NCBI GenBank assembly: GCA_044238875.1
Contig: JBIICM010000027.1
Coordinates: forward strand, 1 to 19,948
Source of the DNA: JAIBAI01 sp044238875
GTDB taxonomy: Bacteria > Bacteroidota > Bacteroidia > M30B66
Reading direction: 5' to 3'
DNA length: 19,948 nucleotides
The notes under the pieces were generated by a model. That model worked only from the letters and a program-made list of their open reading frames with translations, did not search any database and was not told where the DNA came from. This document shows, piece after piece, positions 1-7,044 of the stretch (the first letter of the stretch is position 1; the number at the start of each line of letters is the position of its first letter). A program made the translations under genes and the position numbers.

Positions 1-1353
1 GCATCTGTGAGTTTCGTAATCGGACTCAAGCGCATGAGTAATCCGAAAACGGCCCGAAACGGCAATCTGCTGGCCGCCGGAGGAATGACCATTGCCATTT
101 TGGCGACCATTCTCCTGCACGATGGAGAGATACCGCCGCTTGTGTTTGGGCTTATTGCTCTGGCACTGCTTATTGGTTCATTGCTGGGCTGGGTTACAGC
201 ACGTAGAGTGGCCATGACCAAAATGCCTGAGCTTGTTTCGCTTTTCAATGGTATGGGTGGTGCCTGTGCAGCGCTTATTTCTTTGATTGAATATCCTCAC
301 CTTTCGCCTGGCCCGGGCATACTGATCAGCGTGCTCGCCGGCTTAATCATCGGTACCGTTTCTTTTTCGGGAAGCATGGTTGCCTTTGCCAAACTCAATG
401 GCACGCTGGGCAAAGCCATCCGCATTCCTTACTACAACATCATCAACAGTATTATGATGGTGGCGATGGTTGTTTTATGCGCACTGATGCTGTGGGATCC
501 TGAATTCGACAACCAGATTAATGTTTACATTTTGCTCGGTATGGCCGTGATCTACGGCATTTTGTTCGTTATCCCAATCGGTGGGGCCGACATGCCCGTG
601 GTTATTTCGCTGCTGAATTCATTTACCGGACTGGCTGCTGCATTCGGAGGATTTCTCTATGGTAACAAGGCGATGCTCACCGGCGGTATTCTTGTAGGCT
701 CTGCCGGAACGCTGCTCACCATTGTAATGTGCAAGGCCATGAACAGACCGCTGTCGAACGTGATTTTCGGTGCATTTGGCGGCGGAAGTTCTGCCGGTCC
801 GGGTGTAGAAAACGCTAAGGGAAATATTAAGGATATCAGTGTGGGAGATCTTGCTGTTTTGATGAACTATTCGAAAAAGGTAATCATCGTACCCGGTTAC
901 GGGCTCGCTGTTGCTCAGGCGCAGCATGTGATTCATGAGATTGAAGAGTTACTCGAATCGCGCGGTGTGGAGGTAAAATATGCCATACATCCGGTGGCCG
1001 GCCGTATGCCAGGTCACATGAACGTTTTGCTGGCAGAATCAAATGTTGACTATGGTAAGTTGGTTGAGATGGAGGAGATCAATCCGGAGTTTCCGGGTAC
1101 CAATGTGGTGCTGATTGTTGGGGCTAACGATGTGGTGAACCCGGCTGCCCGCAATGATCCATCCAGTCCGATTTATGGAATGCCGATACTCGATGTTGAT
1201 CAGGCCGAACATGTGATTGTGAACAAAAGATCAATGAGTGCCGGTTACGCAGGCATTGACAATGCGCTCTTCTATGACCCGAAGACCAGCATGCTGTTTG
1301 GCGATGCCAAAAAAGTTTTGACAGAACTGGCTGCTGAGCTCAAATCGCTCTGA
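1..1353 (+). CDS. pntB: NAD(P) transhydrogenase subunit beta, 5' end cut by the window
   Basis: This is the beta subunit of the inner-membrane proton-translocating transhydrogenase, which uses the proton gradient to reduce NADP+ with NADH. The reading frame is open from base 1, reading A-S before the GTG at 7, so about ten N-terminal residues are probably missing and GTG 7 is not the real start. The first ~260 residues are a run of hydrophobic helices (domain II). The C-terminal NADP-binding domain III follows, with the hallmark segments VPGYGLAVAQAQ, HPVAGRMPGHMNVLLAE, GANDVVNPAA and NKRSMSAGYAGIDN. The alpha-subunit genes would be expected just upstream, outside the window. Family assignment is very secure. 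Confidence 0.96.
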   Translation, partial: ASVSFVIGLKRMSNPKTARNGNLLAAGGMTIAILATILLHDGEIPPLVFGLIALALLIGSLLGWVTARRVAMTKMPELVSLFNGMGGACAALISLIEYPHLSPGPGILISVLAGLIIGTVSFSGSMVAFAKLNGTLGKAIRIPYYNIINSIMMVAMVVLCALMLWDPEFDNQINVYILLGMAVIYGILFVIPIGGADMPVVISLLNSFTGLAAAFGGFLYGNKAMLTGGILVGSAGTLLTIVMCKAMNRPLSNVIFGAFGGGSSAGPGVENAKGNIKDISVGDLAVLMNYSKKVIIVPGYGLAVAQAQHVIHEIEELLESRGVEVKYAIHPVAGRMPGHMNVLLAESNVDYGKLVEMEEINPEFPGTNVVLIVGANDVVNPAARNDPSSPIYGMPILDVDQAEHVIVNKRSMSAGYAGIDNALFYDPKTSMLFGDAKKVLTELAAELKSL

Positions 1354-1389
1354 CAGGGTTTTGGGCTGTTAATTGTTCAGATGGGAGCG

Positions 1390-1415
1390 TTATGCAATGA
1401 CAATCATTTGCATAA
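1390..1415. promoter_or_regulatory. Inverted repeat TTATGCAA-N10-TTGCATAA upstream of the TauE/SafE gene
   Basis: Perfect 8-bp arms lie at 1390-1397 and 1408-1415. With one unpaired base the pairing extends inward (TGA/TCA), giving an 11-bp imperfect stem around a CAA loop. No T-run follows, so it does not look like an intrinsic terminator for pntB. It lies 48 bp before the next start codon, so a regulator operator or an mRNA structure is more likely. The function is inference; the symmetry is directly visible. Confidence 0.45.
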
Positions 1416-1463
1416 CATGTGAAATGATATAGCCTATTTCTTTTCATTTGTGCTAAAGGTTGC

Positions 1464-2204
1464 ATGCTTTCTATGGAAACTTACCAACTGTTGTTATTTC
1501 TTTTGCTGGCCTTTGTAGCTGAGGTGCTGGGTACAGTTGGAGGTTTCGGATCTTCTTTATTTTTTGTTCCCATAGCCACTTTCTTTTTTGATTTCCAGAC
1601 CGTATTAGGGATTACCGCATTCTCACACCTGAGCAGCAATATTTCAAAAATTTGGTATTTTCGGAAAGGCTTTGATCTGAAGCTGGTGATGCAGATCGGA
1701 TTTCCGGCTGTGCTTTTTGTAATTGCCGGAGCCTCGCTAAGCAGCTATATTAAAGCAGAAATACTTGAAATAGCGCTCGCTGTTTTCCTGATTGTTACCA
1801 GTTTGTTTTTCTTATTGCTCAAACGATTCACGCCCCGTCCAACGGCTTTCAATGCCATAACAGGCGGTGTTTTATCGGGTTTCATCGCTGGTATTCTGGG
1901 TACCGGTGGCGCCATTCGGGGCCTCACGCTGATGGCCTTCGGCCTTGGAACTGAGCTCTTCATTGCTACGTCGGCCTTTATTGACCTGATGATAGATACA
2001 AGTCGCACTGTTGTATATGCGATGAATGGTTATATCAGGGCAGAGATTCTGCAGCCGGTAGCATTTTTAGTGGTCATCAGTTTCGCGGGAACCTATACCG
2101 GAAAAAAGATTTTACAGCACATTTCAGAGGAGCAGTTCAGGCGGATTGTTTTACTGCTCATCCTGCTTACAGGCCTGGTTACACTGTTTAAAATATTAGC
2201 CTGA
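1464..2204 (+). CDS. TauE/SafE family (TSUP) membrane exporter
   Basis: An integral membrane protein of 246 residues, within the normal length for the TauE/SafE family, whose members move sulfite, sulfoacetate or other organic anions; the substrate cannot be inferred here. The sequence shows the internal two-fold repeat of the family: GTVGGFGSSLFFVP near residue 24 and SGFIAGILGTGGAIRG in the second half. About eight hydrophobic segments are visible. A second possible ATG lies at 1473; 1464 is used because AAAGG sits 4 bp before it, but this choice is weak. The gene follows pntB by 110 bp and ends 3 bp from the convergent holB stop. No sulfur-metabolism gene is nearby to suggest the cargo. 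Confidence 0.85.
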   Translation: MLSMETYQLLLFLLLAFVAEVLGTVGGFGSSLFFVPIATFFFDFQTVLGITAFSHLSSNISKIWYFRKGFDLKLVMQIGFPAVLFVIAGASLSSYIKAEILEIALAVFLIVTSLFFLLLKRFTPRPTAFNAITGGVLSGFIAGILGTGGAIRGLTLMAFGLGTELFIATSAFIDLMIDTSRTVVYAMNGYIRAEILQPVAFLVVISFAGTYTGKKILQHISEEQFRRIVLLLILLTGLVTLFKILA

Positions 2205-2213
2205 AGATCAGGC
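2199..2213. terminator. Small shared stem-loop at the convergent exporter/holB stops
   Basis: GCCTGA-AGA-TCAGGC is a perfect 6-bp stem with a 3-nt loop. Each arm contains the TGA stop of one of the two convergent genes. On the minus strand the stem is followed by a TAATATTTT-like A/T stretch, so it could end holB transcription. On the plus strand the T-rich stretch comes about ten bases later. Terminator function is inference from position and symmetry. Confidence 0.4.
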
Positions 2214-3353
2214 CCGCGCTGCTTTTTCCTTTTCCTTTCTGAAAACATCCGCAATCAGCAGCGAAAGGTCGAAGAATAGAATCTTGCTGTGAGCATTGCG
2301 TTCTGTATGGTACACCGCATCATCAATATATGATGCGATCACGCCATAATTGCCGGAATGAAAAAACCTGCGAAACTTATCGATGAATGCATGTTCGGAG
2401 GGAGTAACATGCGAAAGACCGGCCTCATGGTTCATCAACATGGTTTGCCTGATGATGTAAAGCGCATAGGCAAAGAAACTTTTCTGCCATTCGCGGCTTT
2501 CCTTCGCAAACAGATCGGTGATTCTGAGCAGCTCGGGAATCATAAAACCATAACACGACTGCATCCAGGTTCTGAATAGATCAAGCTGGGCTTCGGCTTC
2601 ATCGCCGTGCTGTAACAACCATCTACCCTGCACCACATTGCCTTCTGTAATCTCGGCCGCCAGCCTGCAGCGCGCCTCGTCTAAGCCTGTAATACGGTGC
2701 AGCACCAATGATGCTTCATTTACTGAAAGCCTGTTGATCTTTACCAGTTGTGTTCTTGAAAGAATTGTTTTTAATAAACCGTCATAATCCTGCGTAACGA
2801 GTATAATCAGCGTCTTTTCAGGTGGCTCCTCGATGGTTTTCAGCAGGCGGTTTGCTCCTTCCTGACGCATTTTTTCCGGCAGCCACATCAACAGAAAACG
2901 ATATTCAGATTCAACCGGAGTGAATGTAAGCGACTTAATCAGTTCATGCGCCTCAAAGGCTGATATGAAGGGTTGCTTATTTCCGATGTCAAGTTTATTG
3001 ACCCAGTCATCAAGACCCAGCCAGGGGTTCGAAATAAAAGCTTCCCGCCAGGCTGATAAAAAAGGTTTTGTATGAAGCGAATCTGTGCTCCCCTCCTGAT
3101 TAACCGGTAGTGAAAAATGTAAATCAGGATGAATCAGCTTCTTCATTTTCAGGCATGAAGGACAAATTCCGCAGCTATCTTCCGAAGTGCGTTGCGTGCA
3201 TGCGATGAACTGTGCAAAGGCAATGGCCAGCGGAAGCGCGCCCGCCCCTTCCGGACCAGAAAATAACTGAGCATGAGAAATTCTGCCCTCCGTAACATTC
3301 TTCACCAGATTTTGCTTCAGCGACTGGTGGCCCGGTATATCAGCAAATTGCAT
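2208..3353 (-). CDS. holB: DNA polymerase III subunit delta' (clamp-loader)
   Basis: This is the clamp-loader subunit delta', a AAA+ protein that works with gamma/tau and delta to place the sliding clamp on DNA. The 381-residue product has the delta' zinc module with spacing C52-X8-C61-X2-C64-X2-C67. Its Walker A-like loop (GPEGAGAL, residues 33-40) lacks the Lys-Ser/Thr pair, as is usual for the non-hydrolysing delta'. NRLLKTIEEPPEKTLIILVT and the ILSRTQ sensor/arginine-finger region follow. It is the last gene of the minus-strand icd run, 24 bp after the DUF6671 gene. A TATCTTCG box ending 4 bp before the ATG may give it its own promoter. Confidence 0.9.
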   Translation of the reverse strand: MQFADIPGHQSLKQNLVKNVTEGRISHAQLFSGPEGAGALPLAIAFAQFIACTQRTSEDSCGICPSCLKMKKLIHPDLHFSLPVNQEGSTDSLHTKPFLSAWREAFISNPWLGLDDWVNKLDIGNKQPFISAFEAHELIKSLTFTPVESEYRFLLMWLPEKMRQEGANRLLKTIEEPPEKTLIILVTQDYDGLLKTILSRTQLVKINRLSVNEASLVLHRITGLDEARCRLAAEITEGNVVQGRWLLQHGDEAEAQLDLFRTWMQSCYGFMIPELLRITDLFAKESREWQKSFFAYALYIIRQTMLMNHEAGLSHVTPSEHAFIDKFRRFFHSGNYGVIASYIDDAVYHTERNAHSKILFFDLSLLIADVFRKEKEKAARA

Positions 3354-3357
3354 AATG

Positions 3358-3365
3358 CGAAGATA
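3358..3365 (-). promoter_or_regulatory. Possible -7 box (TATCTTCG) of holB
   Basis: On the minus strand TATCTTCG matches the Bacteroidota TAnnTTTG -7 element with one mismatch. It ends only 4 bp before the holB ATG. If active, transcripts would start at or next to the start codon. It lies in the 24-bp gap after the DUF6671 gene. No clear -33 element was found. Confidence 0.35.
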
Positions 3366-3377
3366 GCCTTAATTCAC

Positions 3378-4214
3378 TCACGGGTTACAGTAATCACAGT
3401 ACATGGGATCTTCGACCTGTTTACCGAGCGGAAACATTTGCTCCTGTAACCCTTTGCAAAGATTACAACGGCGAATGGCCTTCAGGGGTGAACAGCCCGG
3501 CATACCACACGATGAACAGGGAAGTCCGGGTTGAAAACTTTCAACCGTAAATCCGGGAGCGGCACAAAACGGACAAACAGACGCGATGTTATCAATCAGA
3601 TTTCTGGTGGCCATACTGATCACCTCCATCCGAAATGGATTCATAAAAGCCCGCATATCTGTTTCAACAGTCACCACACCCTCCTCTTTCATCAGTTCGT
3701 AAAATGCAGAAATCAGCTCCCTTTCAGATTGAATACCCTTGCGTATGTGACCTTTTTTGTTCCGAATTATTAAGCCATGTTGAGGGAAACCGGCAAGTCG
3801 GGCAAAATCAAGCAAGGCCTTTTCACCGTCAACCTCCCGACTGTTGAAATTTGTTTTTGTGCTGATGGAGCGCCCGATGATCTCGTGGTTATTTCTGGCA
3901 TCAAGCAGCAGCACAATTTCCTCATCAACGGGAAGAAATGGGACAGAAGGGTGCGGGCCGAATGAACCTTCACTGGCAACCGCCAGATCAGCACCGCTGA
4001 GCTCTATTGCTTTCAGTGCCTTCTTCCGGGCTGTATCCAGCGGACTATGCAGTCGTGGTATTTCCTGGGTAAATGTTCCGAACTGATCCGTATCAAGCCC
4101 CGGCTGAACAAAAGGAATAACAGAAAGGGCCTCTGCAAGCAGAGGCCCCATCACTTCATCTTTCCCATGCATGGTGGCGATTGCCAGTCTCCGCCCCCTG
4201 AACCGGTTACTCAT
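3378..4214 (-). CDS. DUF6671 family zinc-ribbon protein
   Basis: I recognise this 278-residue protein as DUF6671, a conserved family without a known reaction. The N-terminal ~200 residues form an alpha/beta domain with family-type segments: ATMHGKDEV (13-21), PGLDTDQFGTFTQEIPR (38-54) and SEGSFGPHP (81-89). The last ~70 residues hold nine cysteines (214, 217, 233, 236, 241, 250, 253, 273, 276), mostly as CxxC pairs, which suggests two zinc ribbons. Its ATG shares one base with the stop of the preceding coiled-coil gene (TAATG), so the two are probably translationally coupled. The conserved polar N-terminal motifs make an enzymatic role plausible, but none can be named. Confidence 0.75.
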   Translation of the reverse strand: MSNRFRGRRLAIATMHGKDEVMGPLLAEALSVIPFVQPGLDTDQFGTFTQEIPRLHSPLDTARKKALKAIELSGADLAVASEGSFGPHPSVPFLPVDEEIVLLLDARNNHEIIGRSISTKTNFNSREVDGEKALLDFARLAGFPQHGLIIRNKKGHIRKGIQSERELISAFYELMKEEGVVTVETDMRAFMNPFRMEVISMATRNLIDNIASVCPFCAAPGFTVESFQPGLPCSSCGMPGCSPLKAIRRCNLCKGLQEQMFPLGKQVEDPMYCDYCNP

Positions 4215-4459
4215 TATGAAATCTGAATGGTGGCTTCAAGAGAAACTGGCTCTTCAAGCCTTTCCATGAGCTTTCCGGCTTCATAAAGATCACGCTGCAA
4301 TTCATGGATCCTTTTCTCACGCATCTTCAGATCTTCCTCCAGCATATCGGCCGAGATGCGGCTTTCATGAAATCTGATTTTCACATGAATCAGCTGGGTA
4401 AGTAAATCAAGCGCATCGCGTTTCGAATAAGATCCGCGCAACAAGTCGATCTTATGCAT
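4214..4459 (-). CDS. Small predicted coiled-coil protein, unrecognised
   Basis: An 81-residue, strongly charged protein I do not recognise. The frame is open to 4519, but the upstream ATG would overlap icd. The internal ATG at 4459 gives MHKIDLLRG and starts 13 bp after the icd stop, so it is preferred. Residues ~30-70 are rich in E, K, R and L with heptad-like spacing, consistent with a helical coiled coil. It has no signal peptide or membrane segment, so it is probably cytoplasmic. Its stop overlaps the DUF6671 ATG by one base, which suggests the two proteins are made together. Function unknown. Confidence 0.65.
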   Translation of the reverse strand: MHKIDLLRGSYSKRDALDLLTQLIHVKIRFHESRISADMLEEDLKMREKRIHELQRDLYEAGKLMERLEEPVSLEATIQIS

Positions 4460-4472
4460 CTTTTCAATGAGT

Positions 4473-5909
4473 TTATTGCCCCTGACCGAGTGAGTACGAG
4501 GGCTTACCTTCAAAATCATAAAGATTCTCGGTTTTCACGGTATCAATATCGTGACCTGCAGCGCTGGTAAGAACCTGTAAAATGTGCTGATGGGTGATGG
4601 TTGACCCATTTTTACCTTTAAAGCGACATCTCCAGTGATCGGTGCAGAAGGTTTCTTCAAAACCCTCTGGCCACACCTTAATACCACGGTTGGTAATCAT
4701 GCTCAGCTCAAGTTCATCAGAAGCAATCTGTTTAACTTTTTCACCCAGTTCAGCCGGATTGGTACCTCGCCAATGAACAAATACATCAACACCTTTGAGC
4801 TCTTTTTTAAGAGGAGCTTTACGTTCGTATGGTTTCAGTTCGACACGCTTCTCGCTTGAAAAGTTAACCGGCTTGAGGCGCTCCGGGCTTTTACCCAGAT
4901 TGGCAATCACCGCATCTGCAAATTCACTGGTTCCAACTTTTTTCGTGCTTTTGCCTTCCTGATAAATATCGTAGGTATGAATACCATCTTCAATGGTTTT
5001 AAGCCAGGCATTCTGAATGCGGGTAGCCACATCAGCCTGACCAATATGGTTCAGCATCATTACCGCGCCCTGCAATAATCCGGATGGATTTGCCAGATTT
5101 TGTCCGGCTCTGCGCGGAGCTGATCCATGAATCGCCTCAAACATCGCGCATGTCTGCCCGATATTGGCTGATCCTGCAAGACCTACCGAGCCTGCAATCT
5201 GAGCTGCTACATCTGAAAGGATATCTCCATAAAGATTGGGCATTACAATCACATCAAATGCTTCGGGACTATCAGCCAGCTTGGCTGCACCGATATCCAC
5301 AATCCAATGCTCATTTTCAAGTTCGGGATACTCAGCTGCAATTTCATCAAACACCTTATGGAACAAACCGTCAGTCTGTTTCATGATGTTGTCTTTGGTA
5401 AAGCAGGTTACCTTTTTGCGGCCATAGTTTCTCGCATATTCAAACGCATAGCGGATGATTTTTTCACAACCCGGCCTGCTGATCAGCTTCAGGCATTGCA
5501 CCACCTCATCGGTTTGCTGGTGTTCAATTCCGGCATATAAATCCTCCTCATTTTCTCTGATAATTACTACATCCATATGAGGGTGAAGCGTGTCAACATA
5601 AGGATGCAGACTGATACACGGGCGCACGTTAGAAAACAATCCCAACATTTTACGGGTAGTTACATTCAAACTTTTGTAACCTCCCCCCTGCGGCGTGGTG
5701 ATGGGGGCTTTCAGAAACACCTTATTGCGGCGGATGATATCCCAGGATTCCTTTGAAATGCCTGATGAATTGCCACTTAAATAAACCTTTTCGCCCACCT
5801 CAATTTCATCTATTTCAAACCGGGCGCCGGCGCCCAAGAGAATCTTTACAGTGGCATCCATAATTTCGGGCCCGATACCGTCGCCCCGTGCAATGGTTAT
5901 TCTTGTCAT
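4473..5909 (-). CDS. icd: NADP-dependent isocitrate dehydrogenase, long C-terminally extended form
   Basis: This enzyme oxidatively decarboxylates isocitrate to 2-oxoglutarate in the TCA cycle. ATG 5909 is chosen because it begins directly with MTRITIARGDGIGPEI, the family N-terminus; an in-frame ATG 36 bp upstream adds an unlikely extension. The 478-residue length, with a C-terminal domain beyond ~residue 335, matches the Thermus/Rickettsia-type long enzyme. Visible active-site residues are S80, N82 and R86 (SLNVTTR), Y125 (ENEEDLYAGIE), K172 (TKDNIMKQTDG), and D229 and D233 (NLYGDILSD). In HGSAPRR, R266-R267 replace the D-I pair typical of NAD enzymes and favour NADP. It leads the minus-strand operon and is divergent from a LysR regulator. 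Confidence 0.95.
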   Translation of the reverse strand: MTRITIARGDGIGPEIMDATVKILLGAGARFEIDEIEVGEKVYLSGNSSGISKESWDIIRRNKVFLKAPITTPQGGGYKSLNVTTRKMLGLFSNVRPCISLHPYVDTLHPHMDVVIIRENEEDLYAGIEHQQTDEVVQCLKLISRPGCEKIIRYAFEYARNYGRKKVTCFTKDNIMKQTDGLFHKVFDEIAAEYPELENEHWIVDIGAAKLADSPEAFDVIVMPNLYGDILSDVAAQIAGSVGLAGSANIGQTCAMFEAIHGSAPRRAGQNLANPSGLLQGAVMMLNHIGQADVATRIQNAWLKTIEDGIHTYDIYQEGKSTKKVGTSEFADAVIANLGKSPERLKPVNFSSEKRVELKPYERKAPLKKELKGVDVFVHWRGTNPAELGEKVKQIASDELELSMITNRGIKVWPEGFEETFCTDHWRCRFKGKNGSTITHQHILQVLTSAAGHDIDTVKTENLYDFEGKPSYSLGQGQ

Positions 5910-5947
5910 ATCGTTTTTTTGGCAAAATTGAACAAGCCTTTTCATAT

Positions 5948-5974
5948 ATTATTATTTATATTTGTAATAATAAT
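5948..5974. promoter_or_regulatory. Perfect inverted repeat in the icd/LysR divergent region
   Basis: ATTATTATT (5948-5956) and AATAATAAT (5966-5974) are exact reverse complements separated by nine bases, giving a symmetric 27-bp site. LysR-type regulators bind dyads of this size in the divergent region next to their own gene. The spacer contains most of a TATATTTG promoter element for the regulator. The A/T richness means chance cannot be ruled out. Operator function is inference. Confidence 0.5.
5957..5964 (+). promoter_or_regulatory. -7 promoter element TATATTTG of the LysR-type gene
   Basis: TATATTTG is an exact match to the Bacteroidota TAnnTTTG -7 consensus, 24 bp before the regulator's ATG. 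It lies between the arms of the 27-bp inverted repeat, so a protein bound there would cover the promoter. No good -33 TTG was found at the usual 19-21 bp spacing. Confidence 0.5.
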
Positions 5975-5988
5975 TATAAGTTTTTCTT

Positions 5989-6894
5989 ATGAATTACACC
6001 TTGCACCAACTGCAGGTTTTTTTAAAAATTGCCGAAACAGGCAGTGTAACCAAAGCTGCCGAAGCACTGCATCTGACCCAGCCGGCTGTCTCCATGCAGC
6101 TGAAAAACCTTCAGGAGCAATTTGAAATTCCGTTGACCGAAGTAATTGGGCGTAAGATTCATATTACCGGCTTTGGCAGGGAGATTGCCCGGGCCGCTGA
6201 CAAGATTATCAGGGAGGTTCACCGGATCAATTATCAGGTGCTGGCCCACAAGGGTTTGCTTACCGGAGAGCTGCGCATTTCGGTTGTTTCAACCGGAATA
6301 TATGTGATACCGTTTTTTCTGAGCAGTTTTCTGAAATTGAATCCCGGCATTGAGCTCCGTATTGATGTAACCAATAAACAAAAGGTTATCAGCAGCCTTG
6401 AAAAAAATGATGTTGACTTTGCGCTGGTCTCCATTTTACCGGAGAAACCCCGCACTCAATCTATCAGTTTACTTGATAATAATCTCTTTCTGGTAGGCCA
6501 GGGAAACAGACCTCCACTGAAACTGAAACCCGGATCTGACGCCCTGAAAGATATTCCCATGATTTTCAGGGAGGAAGGATCGGGAACAAGGCTGTTGATG
6601 GAAACATTTCTGCGCAAACAAAACCTGAAAGCCGGCCGATTTATCGAACTGGGATCCAACGAAGCGGTGAAACAGGCCGTAATTGCCGGCCTGGGCTATT
6701 CTGTTATGCCACTGATTGGTATCAGGCATGAGTTATCTTCGGGCGATCTGCAAATTGTTCCGGTAAAAGGATTACCCATAAAAAGTTCCTGGCGCCTGGT
6801 ATGGCTGCAGGGCAAGCAGTTTTCACCCCAGGCATCCGAATTTTTAAAGCATATCGAGGAAAATAAATCAAAAATTCTGGAAAGGTGGTTTTAA
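5989..6894 (+). CDS. LysR-type transcriptional regulator (CysB/CbbR-like subgroup)
   Basis: A 301-residue DNA-binding regulator. Residues ~3-62 form the winged helix-turn-helix with the classic LysR pattern (LQVFLKIAETGSVTKAAEAL, then LTQPAVSMQLKNLQE). The linker helix follows, then a two-lobed effector domain from ~residue 93 (LRISVVSTGIYVIPFFLSSF) to the end. The segment around STGIYVIP and the REEGSGTR motif resemble CbbR/CysB-like members. It is transcribed away from icd across 79 bp, so control of icd and of itself is a reasonable guess. The effector is unknown; a metabolite of central carbon, sulfur or nitrogen metabolism would fit the subgroup. Length is typical. Confidence 0.9.
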   Translation: MNYTLHQLQVFLKIAETGSVTKAAEALHLTQPAVSMQLKNLQEQFEIPLTEVIGRKIHITGFGREIARAADKIIREVHRINYQVLAHKGLLTGELRISVVSTGIYVIPFFLSSFLKLNPGIELRIDVTNKQKVISSLEKNDVDFALVSILPEKPRTQSISLLDNNLFLVGQGNRPPLKLKPGSDALKDIPMIFREEGSGTRLLMETFLRKQNLKAGRFIELGSNEAVKQAVIAGLGYSVMPLIGIRHELSSGDLQIVPVKGLPIKSSWRLVWLQGKQFSPQASEFLKHIEENKSKILERWF

Positions 6895-7044
6895 TGTTTT
6901 CAACAGCTAAAGCTTTTTGATAAGATAGTTTCTTTTAACCATTAGCAATGTTAAATATTCACTTGTACTAAACAGCCTTTCAATTTATACGTATTAGCAG
7001 TCTCATTGATTTTTTTGCGAATTTCGTCCCCTGATTCATTTTTT

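Noticed and set aside
4460..4519. Upstream start of the small coiled-coil gene inside icd
   Set aside because: It would overlap icd by 47 bp; the ATG at 4459 begins cleanly after the icd stop.
5910..5945. Upstream ATG extending isocitrate dehydrogenase by 12 residues
   Set aside because: The family N-terminus MTRITIARGDGIGPEI begins at 5909 and the extension would run into the intergenic regulatory region.
7006..7044. Upstream start extending phosphoglycerate kinase by 13 residues
   Set aside because: The extension is not family-like; ATG 7045 gives the usual length and N-terminus.
6895..7044. Intrinsic terminator near AGCTAAAGCTTTTTG after the LysR-type gene
   Set aside because: The stem is only four base pairs, too weak to call.
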